Shown: positions 17,715 through 28,521, counted from the stretch's first letter. The stretch: 64,000 nucleotides of DNA from Shinella zoogloeoides (GCF_003574625.1 NZ_QNUJ01000004.1:62001-126000), one strand, 5' to 3'. A program made the numbers and translations. Notes: generated by a model from the sequence alone, not told the origin.

Positions 17715-18974
17715 ATGACACGCAACGCTATCAAAGGTCTGCTTCTTGCCACGAGCATCCTCGGCACGGCCGGGATCGCTCAGGCGGCGGACGTCACGCT
17801 GACGGTCGAAAGCTGGCGCAACGACGACCTCGCCATCTGGCAGGAAAAGATCATCCCGGCCTTCGAAGCGAAGAATCCGGGCATCAAGGTCGTCTTCGCG
17901 CCGACCGCGCCGACCGAGTACAATGCCGCGCTCAACGCCAAGCTGGACGCCGGCTCGGCGGGTGACCTCATCACCTGCCGTCCGTTCGACGCTTCGCTCG
18001 AACTCTTCAACAAGGGTCACCTGACCGCCCTCAACGACCTGCCGGGCATGGAGAACTTCTCCGACGTCGCCAAGTCGGCCTGGACGACGGACGACGGCTC
18101 CAAGACCTTCTGCGTGCCGATGGCCTCGGTCATCCACGGCTTCATCTACAACAAGGACGCCTTCGAGCAGCTCGGCATCACGCCGCCGGCCACGGAAGCC
18201 GAATTCTTCGCCATGCTCGACAAGATCAAGGCGGACGGCAACTACATCCCGATGGCCATGGGCACGAAGGACCTCTGGGAAGCCGCGACCATGGGCTACC
18301 AGAACATCGGCCCGACCTACTGGAAGGGTGAGGAAGGCCGCAAGGCGCTGATCAAGGGCGAGCAGAAGCTGACCGACGAAGGCTGGGTCGAGCCCTACCG
18401 CGTCCTCGCCAAGTGGAAGGACTATCTCGGCGACGGCTTCGAGGCGCAGACCTATCCGGACAGCCAGAACCTCTTCACGCTCGGCCGCGCCGCCATCTAT
18501 CCGGCCGGCTCGTGGGAAATCGGCCTGTTCAACACGCAGGCGCAGTTCAAGATGGGCGCCTTCCCGCCGCCGGTGAAGAATGCCGGCGACACCTGCTACA
18601 TCTCGGACCACAACGACATCGGCATCGGCCTCAATGCCAAGAGCCCGAATGCGGACGCCGCCAAGAAGTTCCTGACCTTCGTCTCCTCGCCGGAATTTGC
18701 CGACATCTACGCCAACTCGCTGCCGGGCTTCTTCAGCCTGAACTCGACGGCCGTGAAGATGGCCGACCCGCTGGCGCAGGAATTCGTCTCCTGGCGCGAA
18801 AAGTGCAAGCCGACGATCCGTTCGACCTACCAGATCCTGTCGCGCGGCACGCCGAACCTCGAAAACGAGACCTGGACGGAATCGGCCAACGTCATCAACG
18901 GCACCGACACGCCGGAAGTGGCCGCCGAAAAGCTCCAGAAGGGCCTCGACAGCTGGTACAAGCCGGCGAAGTAA
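17715..18974 (+). CDS. ABC transporter sugar-binding protein (family 1, CUT1)
   Basis: 419-aa periplasmic solute-binding protein with a signal peptide cleaved after AQA (residue about 24) and the extended MalE/UgpB-type fold (VTLTVESWRNDD..., NPGIKVVFAPTAPTEYNAALNAKL). It has a good AAGGGGAGA Shine-Dalgarno. Together with the two permeases and the ATPase downstream it forms a CUT1 importer. The neighbours (murQ, kinase, nagA, SIS deaminase) point to an amino sugar such as GlcNAc or MurNAc. The substrate is inferred from context only. Confidence 0.9.
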   Translation: MTRNAIKGLLLATSILGTAGIAQAADVTLTVESWRNDDLAIWQEKIIPAFEAKNPGIKVVFAPTAPTEYNAALNAKLDAGSAGDLITCRPFDASLELFNKGHLTALNDLPGMENFSDVAKSAWTTDDGSKTFCVPMASVIHGFIYNKDAFEQLGITPPATEAEFFAMLDKIKADGNYIPMAMGTKDLWEAATMGYQNIGPTYWKGEEGRKALIKGEQKLTDEGWVEPYRVLAKWKDYLGDGFEAQTYPDSQNLFTLGRAAIYPAGSWEIGLFNTQAQFKMGAFPPPVKNAGDTCYISDHNDIGIGLNAKSPNADAAKKFLTFVSSPEFADIYANSLPGFFSLNSTAVKMADPLAQEFVSWREKCKPTIRSTYQILSRGTPNLENETWTESANVINGTDTPEVAAEKLQKGLDSWYKPAK

Positions 18975-19007
18975 GCCTCGCGCTTCGGCTGCCGGACTTT
19001 GCTTGAG

Positions 19008-19055
19008 GAGCGGGCTTTCCCGCTCCGGTCCTCTCCCCGCTCATGCGCGGGGGGA
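19008..19055 (+). promoter_or_regulatory. Intercistronic hairpins between binding protein and permease genes
   Basis: GAGCGGG (19008-19014) pairs with CCCGCTC (19019-19025), followed by a second GC-rich hairpin (CTCCCCGC with GCGGGGGGAG, about 19033-19055). They sit in a 290-bp gap that otherwise shows no gene. This position resembles RNA-stabilising or attenuating hairpins that keep binding-protein mRNA above permease mRNA. Confidence 0.45.
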
Positions 19056-19264
19056 GGGACCCGGGCGGCGCGGCTGACTATTGCAGACGCGCCTGCCGCA
19101 TCGCCTCTTCGTCCCGGTGGACAGAGGCCGCCGAAGGGCAGATTGGGGCAGCGACCCCGTCACTATCGTGTATGCTGAACTTGTCATGTGCGGCCGGGCT
19201 GCCGCGCACGGCGTTCGCGCATGCAAAAACCGAACGAACAACAACCGGAGGGGCAAGCTGGGCC

Positions 19265-20215
19265 ATGAGCGACATACCTTCTTCCCGTGATGCAGCAGAG
19301 CCGATCAAGCGCCCCATGCGCTGGCATATCGGCGTTTTCCTGCTGCCCGCCTTCATCGTCTATTCGGCGGTCATGATCCTGCCGCTGATCGAGACGCTGC
19401 GCCTGTCCCTGTTCAACGTCGTGGACGGTCAATCGACCTTCGTCGGCCTTGGCAACTTCAAGGTCCTGTTCGGCGACGAGCGCTGGGCGGCGGACTTCTG
19501 GAACGCGCTCAGGAACAACTTCGTCTTCTTCGTCATCCACATGCTGGTGCAGAACCCGATCGGCGTGGCGCTCGCGGCCATGCTGTCGCTGCCCAAGCTG
19601 CGCTTCGCGGCCTTCTACCGCACGGCGATCTTCCTGCCGACGCTGCTCTCCTTCGTGATCGTCGGCTTCATCTGGAAGCTGATCCTTTCGCCGATCTGGG
19701 GTGTCTCGCCCTATCTCATGGATCTCGTCGGCCTGAAGTCGCTGTTCTCGCCCTGGCTCGGCAAGCCCGGCTCGGCGCTGATCGCCGTGTCGCTGATCTC
19801 CGTCTGGCAGTATGTCGGCATTCCGATGATGCTGATCTATGCGGCGCTGCTGAACATCCCGGAAGAGGTGGTCGAAGCGGCCGAATGCGACGGCGTGACG
19901 GGCTGGAGCCAGTTCTGGAAGATCAAGCTGCCGCTGATCATGCCGGCCATCGGCATCATCTCGATCCTCACCTTCGTCGGCAACTTCAACGCTTTCGACC
20001 TCGTCTACACCGTGCAGGGCGCGCTGGCCGGGCCGGACAAGTCCACCGACATCCTCGGCACGCTGCTCTACCGCACCTTCTTCGGCTTCCAGCTCCAGCT
20101 CGGCGACCGTTCGATGGGCGCGACGATCGCGACGGTCATGTTCCTCATCATCCTCGCCGGTGTCTCGCTGTATCTCTTCGTGATCCAGCGGCGCATGCGT
20201 CGCTACCAGTTCTGA
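19265..20215 (+). CDS. ABC sugar transporter permease (MalF/UgpA-like)
   Basis: 316-aa inner-membrane protein with about six hydrophobic segments and the EAA loop (EEVVEAAECDGVTGWSQFWKIKLPLIMP), which docks onto the ATPase. The frame is open further upstream through the intercistronic hairpins, but the ATG at 19265 (MSDIPSSRDAAE) gives the normal cytoplasmic N-terminus; CCGGAGGGG lies about 12 nt upstream. It is the first permease of the amino-sugar importer, 14 nt before the second. Confidence 0.9.
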   Translation: MSDIPSSRDAAEPIKRPMRWHIGVFLLPAFIVYSAVMILPLIETLRLSLFNVVDGQSTFVGLGNFKVLFGDERWAADFWNALRNNFVFFVIHMLVQNPIGVALAAMLSLPKLRFAAFYRTAIFLPTLLSFVIVGFIWKLILSPIWGVSPYLMDLVGLKSLFSPWLGKPGSALIAVSLISVWQYVGIPMMLIYAALLNIPEEVVEAAECDGVTGWSQFWKIKLPLIMPAIGIISILTFVGNFNAFDLVYTVQGALAGPDKSTDILGTLLYRTFFGFQLQLGDRSMGATIATVMFLIILAGVSLYLFVIQRRMRRYQF

Positions 20216-20229
20216 CCGGAGGGCCCGAC

Positions 20230-21072
20230 ATGTCCAACAAGGCACGCACCTCGCTCGCCCGCTCGTCCTTCGTCCACCTCGCCCTGATCGCCTATGCGGT
20301 GGTCTCGGTCTTCCCGGTGTTCCTGACGCTCATCAATTCGATGAAGGATCGCAACGCGATCTTCCGCAATCCGATGCAGCTTCCGACCACCAAGACCTTC
20401 GACCTCGTCGGCTATTACACGGTGCTGGGGCAGGGGGATTTCGCCACCTACTTCCAGAACAGCTTCATCGTCACGGTGGTCGCCATCGCCCTGGTGCTGC
20501 TGTTCGGCGCCATGGCCGCCTTCGCTCTTTCGGAATACCGCTTCCGCGGCAACACGATGATGGGCCTCTATCTCGCCATCGGCATCATGATCCCGATCCG
20601 CCTCGGCACGGTCGCGATCCTGCAGGGCATGGTGGCGACGGGTCTCGTCAACACGCTGACGGCGCTGATCCTGGTCTATACGGCGCAGGGCATCCCGCTC
20701 GCCGTGTTCATCCTGTCGGAATTCATGCGGACCGTCTCCGACGACCTCAAGAATGCCGGCCGCATCGACGGGCTTTCGGAATACGCGATCTTCTTCCGCC
20801 TCGTGCTGCCGCTGGTGCGGCCGGCCATGGCCACGGTCGCCGTCTTCACGATGATCCCGATCTGGAACGACCTGTGGTTCCCGCTGATCCTGGCGCCGAG
20901 CGAGGCGACCAAGACGGTGACGCTAGGCTCGCAAATCTTCATCGGCCAGTTCGTCACCAACTGGAACGCAGTGCTCGCGGCGCTGTCGCTGGCGATCTTC
21001 CCCGTCCTTGTCCTCTACCTCGTCTTCTCGCGGCAACTGATCCGCGGCATCACTTCGGGAGCTGTAAAGTGA
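20230..21072 (+). CDS. ABC sugar transporter permease (MalG/UgpE-like)
   Basis: 280-aa inner-membrane protein with about six hydrophobic segments and the EAA loop (DDLKNAGRIDGLSEYAIFFRLVLPLVRP). Start ATG at 20230, 14 nt after the first permease. The stop overlaps a possible GTG start of the oxidoreductase gene. It pairs with the upstream permease to form the transmembrane part of the importer. Confidence 0.9.
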   Translation: MSNKARTSLARSSFVHLALIAYAVVSVFPVFLTLINSMKDRNAIFRNPMQLPTTKTFDLVGYYTVLGQGDFATYFQNSFIVTVVAIALVLLFGAMAAFALSEYRFRGNTMMGLYLAIGIMIPIRLGTVAILQGMVATGLVNTLTALILVYTAQGIPLAVFILSEFMRTVSDDLKNAGRIDGLSEYAIFFRLVLPLVRPAMATVAVFTMIPIWNDLWFPLILAPSEATKTVTLGSQIFIGQFVTNWNAVLAALSLAIFPVLVLYLVFSRQLIRGITSGAVK

Positions 21073-22133
21073 ACTCTGCCATGACCCCCATCCGTGTCCT
21101 TTCCGCCGGTCTCGGCAACATGGGCAGGAGCCATGCGCTCGCCTATCACGAAAATCCGGGCTTTACGATCGTTGGCCTCGTCAACCGCTCGAAGGTCGCC
21201 GTTCCGGAAGGCCTCGAAGGCTACGAGATCCTGCCGTCCTTCCCGGAGGCGCTGAAGGAGTTGAAGCCGGAGCTCTGCTCGATCAACACCTATTCGGACA
21301 GCCATGCCGAATTCGCCATCGCGGCGATGGAAGCGGGCGCCCATGTCTTCGTGGAAAAGCCGCTGGCCACCACGGTCGCCGATGCCGAGCGCGTCGTCGC
21401 CTGTGCCCGCGCCAACGGCCGCAAGCTGATCGTCGGCTACATCTTGCGCCATCATCCCTCGTGGATGCGGCTCATCGACGAGGCGCGCAAGCTCGGCGGG
21501 CCTTACGTCTTCCGCATGAACCTGAACCAGCAGTCGAGCGGGCCGACCTGGGCGACCCACAAGGCGCTGATGCAGACCACGCCGCCCATCGTCGACTGCG
21601 GCGTGCACTATGTCGACGTGATGTGCCAGATCACCGACGCCAAGCCCGTCGAGGTGCGCGGCATGGGCCTGCGCCTGTCGAACGAGATTGCGCCGGACAT
21701 GTACAATTACGGCCATCTCCAGGTGCTGTTCGACGACGGTTCGCTCGGCTGGTACGAGGCGGGCTGGGGCCCGATGATCTCGGAAACGGCCTTCTTCGTG
21801 AAGGACGTCATGTCGCCGAACGGCTCGGTCTCCATCGTCATGGATCCGAACGCCAAGTCGGACGACATCGACACGCACACCAAGACGGCGGTCATCCGCC
21901 TTCACAACGCGGCGACCGGGCCGGACGGGAAGTTCCTGTCGCCGGACGAGGACCTGAAGATGGCGGGCGAGCCAGGCCATCAGGAACTGTGCGACCGCGA
22001 ACAGGCCTTCGTGCTGAAGGCGATCCGTGAGGACATCGATCTTTCACGGCACATGGACGATGCGGTGCAGTCGCTCAGGATCTGCCTCGCCGCCGACGAA
22101 AGTGTCAGAACCGGTCAGACGGTCAAGCTCTAA
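21069..22133 (+). CDS. Gfo/Idh/MocA family NAD(P)-dependent oxidoreductase
   Basis: Sugar or sugar-derivative dehydrogenase. The Rossmann motif GLGNMGRSHALAYH is near the N-terminus, and the family motif VEKPLATTVADAERV follows at about residue 95. Two starts are possible: GTG at 21069, overlapping the permease stop with GGGAG about 7 nt upstream, and ATG at 21081 (MTPIRVLSAG), which matches the usual N-terminus. The length is 354 or 350 aa. Its place inside the importer operon suggests it acts on the imported amino sugar or a derivative; the reaction is unknown. Confidence 0.87.
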   Translation: MNSAMTPIRVLSAGLGNMGRSHALAYHENPGFTIVGLVNRSKVAVPEGLEGYEILPSFPEALKELKPELCSINTYSDSHAEFAIAAMEAGAHVFVEKPLATTVADAERVVACARANGRKLIVGYILRHHPSWMRLIDEARKLGGPYVFRMNLNQQSSGPTWATHKALMQTTPPIVDCGVHYVDVMCQITDAKPVEVRGMGLRLSNEIAPDMYNYGHLQVLFDDGSLGWYEAGWGPMISETAFFVKDVMSPNGSVSIVMDPNAKSDDIDTHTKTAVIRLHNAATGPDGKFLSPDEDLKMAGEPGHQELCDREQAFVLKAIREDIDLSRHMDDAVQSLRICLAADESVRTGQTVKL

Positions 22134-22145
22134 AGGGGATATCGG

Positions 22146-23147
<1,002 letters not shown>

Positions 23148-23149
23148 GG

Positions 23150-23177
23150 ACCCTCATCACAATTTTGTGATGAGGGT
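23150..23177 (+). terminator. Perfect 13-bp palindrome ending the amino-sugar importer operon
   Basis: ACCCTCATCACAA (23150-23162), TT, TTGTGATGAGGGT (23165-23177), starting 2 nt after the ATPase stop. It has no T-tract after the stem, like the palindrome after panB. Confidence 0.6.
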
Positions 23178-23336
23178 GGATTGCTGCCTTTCTCGCGGCT
23201 ATCCTCAGTTGTCAAAAGACAGAAACTAACATACAGCCTTGTTTGTATGTTGCGATGCGGTGATCCTGCGGTCACCGCATCTTCACGTTTTCAGCTCCTT
23301 GCCGGCCTTTTGCCGACATCGCCTATGGAAGAACCC

Positions 23337-24662
23337 ATGCGTTTTACGAGACCGATTTCGATTGCGACCTTTGGCGCCCTCATGATCCTCGCCGGCTGTA
23401 AGGACGAACAGGCGCCGCAGGGAGCGGGGGGCTTCCCGCCGCCGCAGGTGGCCACCATCACCGTCAAGGCGGAAGACGTGCCGATCACCAACGACCTGCC
23501 GGGCCGCATCGCGGCGACGCGCACGGCCGAAGTTCGTCCGCGCGCGACGGGCATCGTCATCGAGCGCGTCTTCGAGCAGGGCTCGCTGGTCAAGGAAGGC
23601 GACGTGCTCTACCGCATCGATCCGGCGCCGTTCCAGGTGCAGGTCGAAAGCGCCGAGGCGACGCTGCGCCGCGCCAAGGCCGTACAGGCCCAGGCGAAGA
23701 ACGACACCGTTCGCCAGGAACAGCTCCGGAAGTCCAACGTCGCTTCCGCACAGGCTTATGACGACGCCGTCGCCAAGCTGGCGCAGGCCGATGCCGATGT
23801 CGCAATCGCGGAAGCCGGTCTCGCGACGGCCAAGCTCAATCTCGAATATACCGAGGTGAAGGCGCCGATCAGCGGCCGAATCGGCCGCGCGCTCATCACC
23901 GAAGGCGCGCTGGTCTCGGCCAACGGCACGGAGAACCTGGCGACCATCCAGCAGCTCGATCCGGTCTATGCCGACTTCACCCAGTCGGCGACCGACCTCA
24001 TCCGCCTGCGCAAGGCGCTGCAGGACGGCGACCTGATGGCCGACAACAATTCGGCCGACGTCACGCTGATGCTCGACGACGGTTCGACCTATGCGCAGCC
24101 GGGCAAGCTGCTGTTCTCCGAAGCGGCCGTCGACGAATCGACCGGCCAGGTGACGCTGCGCGGCGAATTCCCGAATCCCGATGGCGACCTCCTGCCGGGC
24201 ATGTATGTGCGCGTGCAGATCGAACAGGGCATCGAGAGGGGCGCCGTTCTCGTGCCGCAGCAGGCCGTGCAGCGCGACGCCTCGGGCAGCGCGCTCGTCT
24301 ATGTCGTTTCCGCCGACAACAAGGCCGGTCCGCGTCCGGTTCACGTCGGCCGTGCCGCCGGCACGCGCTGGGTCATCACCGAAGGCCTGAAGGACGGCGA
24401 GAAGATCATCGTCGAGGGCTTCCAGAAGGTCCAGCCGGGCGCTGAAGTCGTGCCGTCCGAATGGGACCCGAATGCTGTCGCCAACGCTGCCAAGACGCCC
24501 GCCGAAGGCGGCGCTGCGGAAGCCGGCAAGGATGCCAAGACCGAGGGGGCTGCCCCGGCAGGCGAGGCAGGCAAGGCTGAGGGCGGCGAAGGTGCCGCCA
24601 AGACCGGCGATGCCGGCAAGGCCGAAGGCGGCGATGCCGCCAAGACCGAGCAGGCAAAGTAA
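23337..24662 (+). CDS. RND efflux periplasmic adaptor lipoprotein (SmeA/AcrA-like)
   Basis: Membrane fusion protein connecting an RND pump to an outer-membrane channel. 441 aa. The N-terminus is a lipoprotein signal with lipobox LAGC (Cys21). The lipoyl halves (IERVFEQGSLVKEGDVLYRIDP and TEVKAPISGRIGRALITEGA) flank an alpha-hairpin (residues about 100-160), then come beta-barrel and membrane-proximal domains. The last 50 residues are an Ala/Gly/Glu/Lys repeat (units like AGKAEGG and AAKTG) not usual in AcrA. The ATG at 23337 is preceded by GGAAGA. The pump gene follows 11 nt later. The order amino-sugar operon, adaptor, pump, TetR resembles the Sinorhizobium smeAB region as I recall it. Confidence 0.92.
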   Translation: MRFTRPISIATFGALMILAGCKDEQAPQGAGGFPPPQVATITVKAEDVPITNDLPGRIAATRTAEVRPRATGIVIERVFEQGSLVKEGDVLYRIDPAPFQVQVESAEATLRRAKAVQAQAKNDTVRQEQLRKSNVASAQAYDDAVAKLAQADADVAIAEAGLATAKLNLEYTEVKAPISGRIGRALITEGALVSANGTENLATIQQLDPVYADFTQSATDLIRLRKALQDGDLMADNNSADVTLMLDDGSTYAQPGKLLFSEAAVDESTGQVTLRGEFPNPDGDLLPGMYVRVQIEQGIERGAVLVPQQAVQRDASGSALVYVVSADNKAGPRPVHVGRAAGTRWVITEGLKDGEKIIVEGFQKVQPGAEVVPSEWDPNAVANAAKTPAEGGAAEAGKDAKTEGAAPAGEAGKAEGGEGAAKTGDAGKAEGGDAAKTEQAK

Positions 24663-24673
24663 GGATCCGGACT

Positions 24674-27600
24674 ATGCCCAGTTTCTTTATCGACAGGCCG
24701 ATTTTCGCCTGGGTCGTCGCGATCTTCATTATGATCGCCGGCGCCATCTCCATCCCGCTCCTGCCGATCGCGCAATATCCGAACGTCGCCCCGCCGCAGA
24801 TCTCGGTCTCGACGACCTATTCCGGCGCGTCCTCGCAGGACACCTACCAGAGCGTCACCAAGCTCATCGAGGATGAGCTGAACGGCGTCGACGGCCTGCT
24901 CTATTTCGAATCGACCTCCAGTGCCGCCGGTTCGGCCGAAATCAACATCACCTTCGCGCCGGGCACCGATCCGAGCCAGGCCTCGGTCGACGTGCAGAAC
25001 CGCGTCAGCCGCGTCGAGCCGCGTCTTCCCGATTCGGTCCGCCGCCAGGGCGTGCAGGTCGAAGAAGCCGGCTCCGGCTTCCTGCTGATCGTCTCGCTTA
25101 CCTCCACCGACGGCTCGATGGACGCCATCAGCCTCGGCGACTACCTGAACCGCAACATCCTGTCGGAAATCCAGCGTGTGCCCGGCGTCGGCCGTGCGCA
25201 GCTCTTCGCGACCCAGCGCTCGATGCGCGTCTGGCTCGATCCGGCCAAGATGCTCGGCCTCAACCTGACGGCCGCGGACGTCACCGCCGCCGTGCAGGCG
25301 CAGAACGCGCAGATCGCGGCCGGCAGCATCGGTGCCCAGCCGAACCCGATCACCCAGCAGATCGCAGCTCCCGTCAACATCAAGGGCCAGCTCACGACGC
25401 CGGAGGAGTTCGGCGCCATCGTGCTGCGCGCGAATGCGGACGGTTCGGCCGTGCGCCTGCGCGACGTGGCGCGTGTCGAAGTGGGCGGCGAGACCTATTC
25501 GTTCTCGACGCGCCTCAACGGCCAGCCTTCCGCCGCCATCGGCGTGCAGCTTTCGCCGAGCGGCAACGCCATGGCGACGTCCGAGGCGATCAAGGCGCGC
25601 ATGGATGAACTGGCGAAGTTCTTCCCGCCGGGCATCGAATATTCGATCCCCTACGACACGTCGCCCTTCGTGAAGGTGTCGATCGAGAAGGTTCTGCATA
25701 CGCTGCTCGAAGCCGTCGGCCTCGTGTTCCTCGTGATGTTCCTGTTCCTGCAGAACATCCGCTACACGATCATCCCGACGCTCGTCGTTCCGGTCGCGCT
25801 GCTCGGCACCTGTGCTGTCATGCTCGCCATGGGATTCTCGATCAACGTCCTGACCATGTTCGCCATGGTGCTCGCCATCGGCATTCTCGTGGACGATGCG
25901 ATTATCGTCGTGGAGAACGTCGAGCGCATCATGTCGGAAGAGGGGCTGCCTCCCAAGGAAGCGACCCGCAAGGCGATGAAGCAGATCACCGGCGCCGTCA
26001 TCGGCATCACGCTGGTGCTCGCCTCGGTGTTCATTCCGATGGGCTTCTTCCCCGGCGCGGTCGGCGTCATCTACCAGCAGTTCTCGCTGACGATGGTCGT
26101 CTCGATCCTCTTCTCGGCCTTCCTCGCCCTGTCGCTGACCCCGGCGCTCGCCGGCAGCTTCCTCAAGCAGGTTCCGAAGGGACACCATCACGAGAAGCGT
26201 GGCTTCTTCGGCTGGTTCAACCGCAGCTTCGACCGCAGTTCGAGAGGCTATAGCGGCACGGTCGGCTGGCTGGTCCGCAAGGCGGGCCGCGTGATGGTGA
26301 TCTATCTCGCGATCCTCGCCGGCCTCGGCTACATGTTCATGAAGCTGCCGTCCTCGTTCCTGCCGGACGAAGACCAGGGCTTCGTGATCGTCATGATGCA
26401 GCTTCCCTCGGAGGCGACCGGCCACCGTACGGACGAAGTGCTTTCGCAGACCGAGAAGATCTTCGGCAAGGAGCCGGCGGTCGACACCATCGTCGGCATC
26501 AATGGCTTCTCGTTCTTCGGCGCGGGCCAGAATGCAGGTCTTGCCTTCGTGACGCTGAAGGACTGGAGCGTGCGCGGACCGGACGATTCGGCCCAGTCGA
26601 TCGCAGGGCGCGCCAGCATGGCGATGAGCCAGATCAAGGATGCGATCAGCTTCGCGCTGTCGCCGCCGCCGATCCAGGGCCTCGGCACGACGGGCGGCTT
26701 CTCCTTCCGTCTCCAGGACCGCGGCGGCCTCGGCCAGCAGGCTCTTTCGGCCGCGACGGCCCAGCTCCTCGATCTTGCCGGCAAGAGCAACGTCATCACG
26801 GGCGTGCGCGTCGACGGCATGCCGGACGCCGCGCAGGTCAACATCGTGATCGACCGCGAGAAGGCCAACACCTTCGGCGTGACCTTCGCGGACATCAACA
26901 CGACGATCTCGACCAATCTGGGCTCGACCTACGTCAATGACTTCCCGAACGCGGGACGCATGCAGCGCGTGACGGTCCAGGCGGACCAGAACGAACGCAT
27001 GCAGATCGCCGACCTCCTCAACCTCAACGTCCGCAATTCCAAGGGCGGGATGGTTCCGATCTCGGCATTCGCGACCGCCGAATGGGTGAAGGCGCCTACG
27101 CAGACCGTGGGCTATAACGGCTATCCGTCGATCCGCATCAGCGGCGATACCAAGCCGGGCTTCTCCTCGGGCGATGCCATCACCGAGATGGAGCGGCTTG
27201 CCGCCCAGCTGCCGCCGGGCTTCGGCTACGAGTGGACGGGGCAGTCGCTGCAGGAAATCCAGTCGGGTTCGCAGGCGCCGATCCTCGTCGGTCTCTCGAT
27301 CCTCCTGGTGTTCCTGTGCCTTGCGGCGCTCTATGAGAGCTGGTCGATCCCGTTCGCGGTCATCCTCGTCGTGCCGCTCGGCGTCATCGGCGCGGTCATC
27401 GCAGTGACGCTCCGCGACATGTCGAACGACGTGTACTTCAAGGTGGGTCTCATCGCGATCATCGGCCTTTCGGCGAAGAACGCGATCCTGATCATCGAGT
27501 TCGCCAAGGAACTGATGGCGGACGGCCGGTCGCTGATCGAGGCGACCATCGAGGCCTGCCACCTGCGCTTCCGCCCGATCCTGATGACCTCGCTCGCCTT

Positions 27601-27808
27601 CACGCTCGGCGTTCTGCCGCTCGCCATCGCGACGGGCGCCAGCGCCGGCAGCCAGCGCGCCATCGGCACCGGCGTCATGGGCGGCATGATCACCGCCACG
27701 GTGCTCGCCATCTTCTTCGTGCCGGTCTTCTTCGTCTTCGTGATGAAGCTGTTCGGCTACGGGAAGAAGAAAGAGGAGCCGGCTCCGGCCGCAAGCCCGG
27801 CGGAGTAG
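24674..27808 (+). CDS. RND multidrug efflux transporter (SmeB/AcrB-like, HAE1 family)
   Basis: 1044-aa proton-driven inner-membrane pump, full length for AcrB. Starts PSFFIDRPIFAWVVAI; contains the porter signatures (SSAAGSAEINITF, TQQIAAPVNIKGQL) and the proton-relay helix motif AIGILVDDAIIVVENVERIM with adjacent Asp residues. The second half repeats the fold (LAALYESWSIPFAVILVVPLGV, LIAIIGLSAKNAILIIEFA). It is co-transcribed with the adaptor, with a TetR regulator 6 nt downstream. Substrates cannot be read from sequence; multidrug export is the family role. Confidence 0.94.
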   Translation: MPSFFIDRPIFAWVVAIFIMIAGAISIPLLPIAQYPNVAPPQISVSTTYSGASSQDTYQSVTKLIEDELNGVDGLLYFESTSSAAGSAEINITFAPGTDPSQASVDVQNRVSRVEPRLPDSVRRQGVQVEEAGSGFLLIVSLTSTDGSMDAISLGDYLNRNILSEIQRVPGVGRAQLFATQRSMRVWLDPAKMLGLNLTAADVTAAVQAQNAQIAAGSIGAQPNPITQQIAAPVNIKGQLTTPEEFGAIVLRANADGSAVRLRDVARVEVGGETYSFSTRLNGQPSAAIGVQLSPSGNAMATSEAIKARMDELAKFFPPGIEYSIPYDTSPFVKVSIEKVLHTLLEAVGLVFLVMFLFLQNIRYTIIPTLVVPVALLGTCAVMLAMGFSINVLTMFAMVLAIGILVDDAIIVVENVERIMSEEGLPPKEATRKAMKQITGAVIGITLVLASVFIPMGFFPGAVGVIYQQFSLTMVVSILFSAFLALSLTPALAGSFLKQVPKGHHHEKRGFFGWFNRSFDRSSRGYSGTVGWLVRKAGRVMVIYLAILAGLGYMFMKLPSSFLPDEDQGFVIVMMQLPSEATGHRTDEVLSQTEKIFGKEPAVDTIVGINGFSFFGAGQNAGLAFVTLKDWSVRGPDDSAQSIAGRASMAMSQIKDAISFALSPPPIQGLGTTGGFSFRLQDRGGLGQQALSAATAQLLDLAGKSNVITGVRVDGMPDAAQVNIVIDREKANTFGVTFADINTTISTNLGSTYVNDFPNAGRMQRVTVQADQNERMQIADLLNLNVRNSKGGMVPISAFATAEWVKAPTQTVGYNGYPSIRISGDTKPGFSSGDAITEMERLAAQLPPGFGYEWTGQSLQEIQSGSQAPILVGLSILLVFLCLAALYESWSIPFAVILVVPLGVIGAVIAVTLRDMSNDVYFKVGLIAIIGLSAKNAILIIEFAKELMADGRSLIEATIEACHLRFRPILMTSLAFTLGVLPLAIATGASAGSQRAIGTGVMGGMITATVLAIFFVPVFFVFVMKLFGYGKKKEEPAPAASPAE

Positions 27809-27814
27809 GCCGCC

Positions 27815-28438
27815 ATGCGCCGGACCAAGGCGGAGGCCAAGGAAACCCGCCAGCAAATCCTGCTGGCGGCCGAGAAGGTCTTCTACGAAAAAGGTGTCGC
27901 CCATGCCTCCATGGAGGATGTGGCGCGCGCCGCGGGGGTCACCCGCGGCGCCATCTACTGGCACTTCGCCAACCGGGCGGACCTCGTGCTGGAACTCTAC
28001 GATTCGCTTCCCCTGCCGCAGGAAGACCTGATCGCCCGCGAGCTGGAGGCGGAGAATGTCGACGTGCTCGCCGTTCTGGAGCGGGTCGGCAAGGAATGGC
28101 TGGAACTGCTGGCTGCCGACGAGCATCGCCAGCGCATCCTGTCGATCCTCCTGCGTTGCGACGCCACCGGCGAATTCGCCCGTATCTCCGAGCGCCAGAA
28201 CGACATCGACGACGAGCACATGCAGACGCTGGAAACGGCCTTCGCCAAGGCCGAGCGGCAGGGCCAGCTCTGCGCCTGCTGGACGCCCCGTTCCGCCGCA
28301 TCCATGCTGCGCTGGGTCCTCAAGGGGCTCTGTTCGGAATGGCTGCTGTTCGGCCGCAGGTTCGACATCGCAGGCGAGGGAACGGAGGCCCTGCGCCGTC
28401 TTTTCCGCACCTATGGATCGCACGCGCCGTCCGGCTGA
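27815..28438 (+). CDS. TetR family regulator (AcrR/TtgR-like), likely repressor of the RND pump
   Basis: 207-aa regulator. The N-terminal helix-turn-helix is MEDVARAAGVTRGAIYWHF (residues about 33-51), exactly the AcrR/TtgR/SmeT type, followed by a ligand-binding domain. It starts 6 nt after the pump stop, so it is in the same operon, which implies feedback control of the pump. The operator is not obvious. Ligands are presumably pump substrates (inference). Confidence 0.9.
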   Translation: MRRTKAEAKETRQQILLAAEKVFYEKGVAHASMEDVARAAGVTRGAIYWHFANRADLVLELYDSLPLPQEDLIARELEAENVDVLAVLERVGKEWLELLAADEHRQRILSILLRCDATGEFARISERQNDIDDEHMQTLETAFAKAERQGQLCACWTPRSAASMLRWVLKGLCSEWLLFGRRFDIAGEGTEALRRLFRTYGSHAPSG

Positions 28439-28472
28439 GCGGCACCCGCTGCCGGCCTGTCGCAGAAGGTTC

Positions 28473-28498
28473 TTGACAGCGGGGCGCATTGTCCCGCT
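28473..28498 (+). promoter_or_regulatory. Candidate promoter/operator of the second TetR gene
   Basis: A TTGACA -35 box at 28473-28478 overlaps an inverted repeat AGCGGG (28478-28483) / CCCGCT (28493-28498). Such overlap suits autorepression by the TetR protein encoded 24 bp downstream. No convincing -10 box was found at the right spacing. Confidence 0.4.
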
Positions 28499-28521
28499 CT
28501 TCTGCGCACAAGCGAGGCAGG

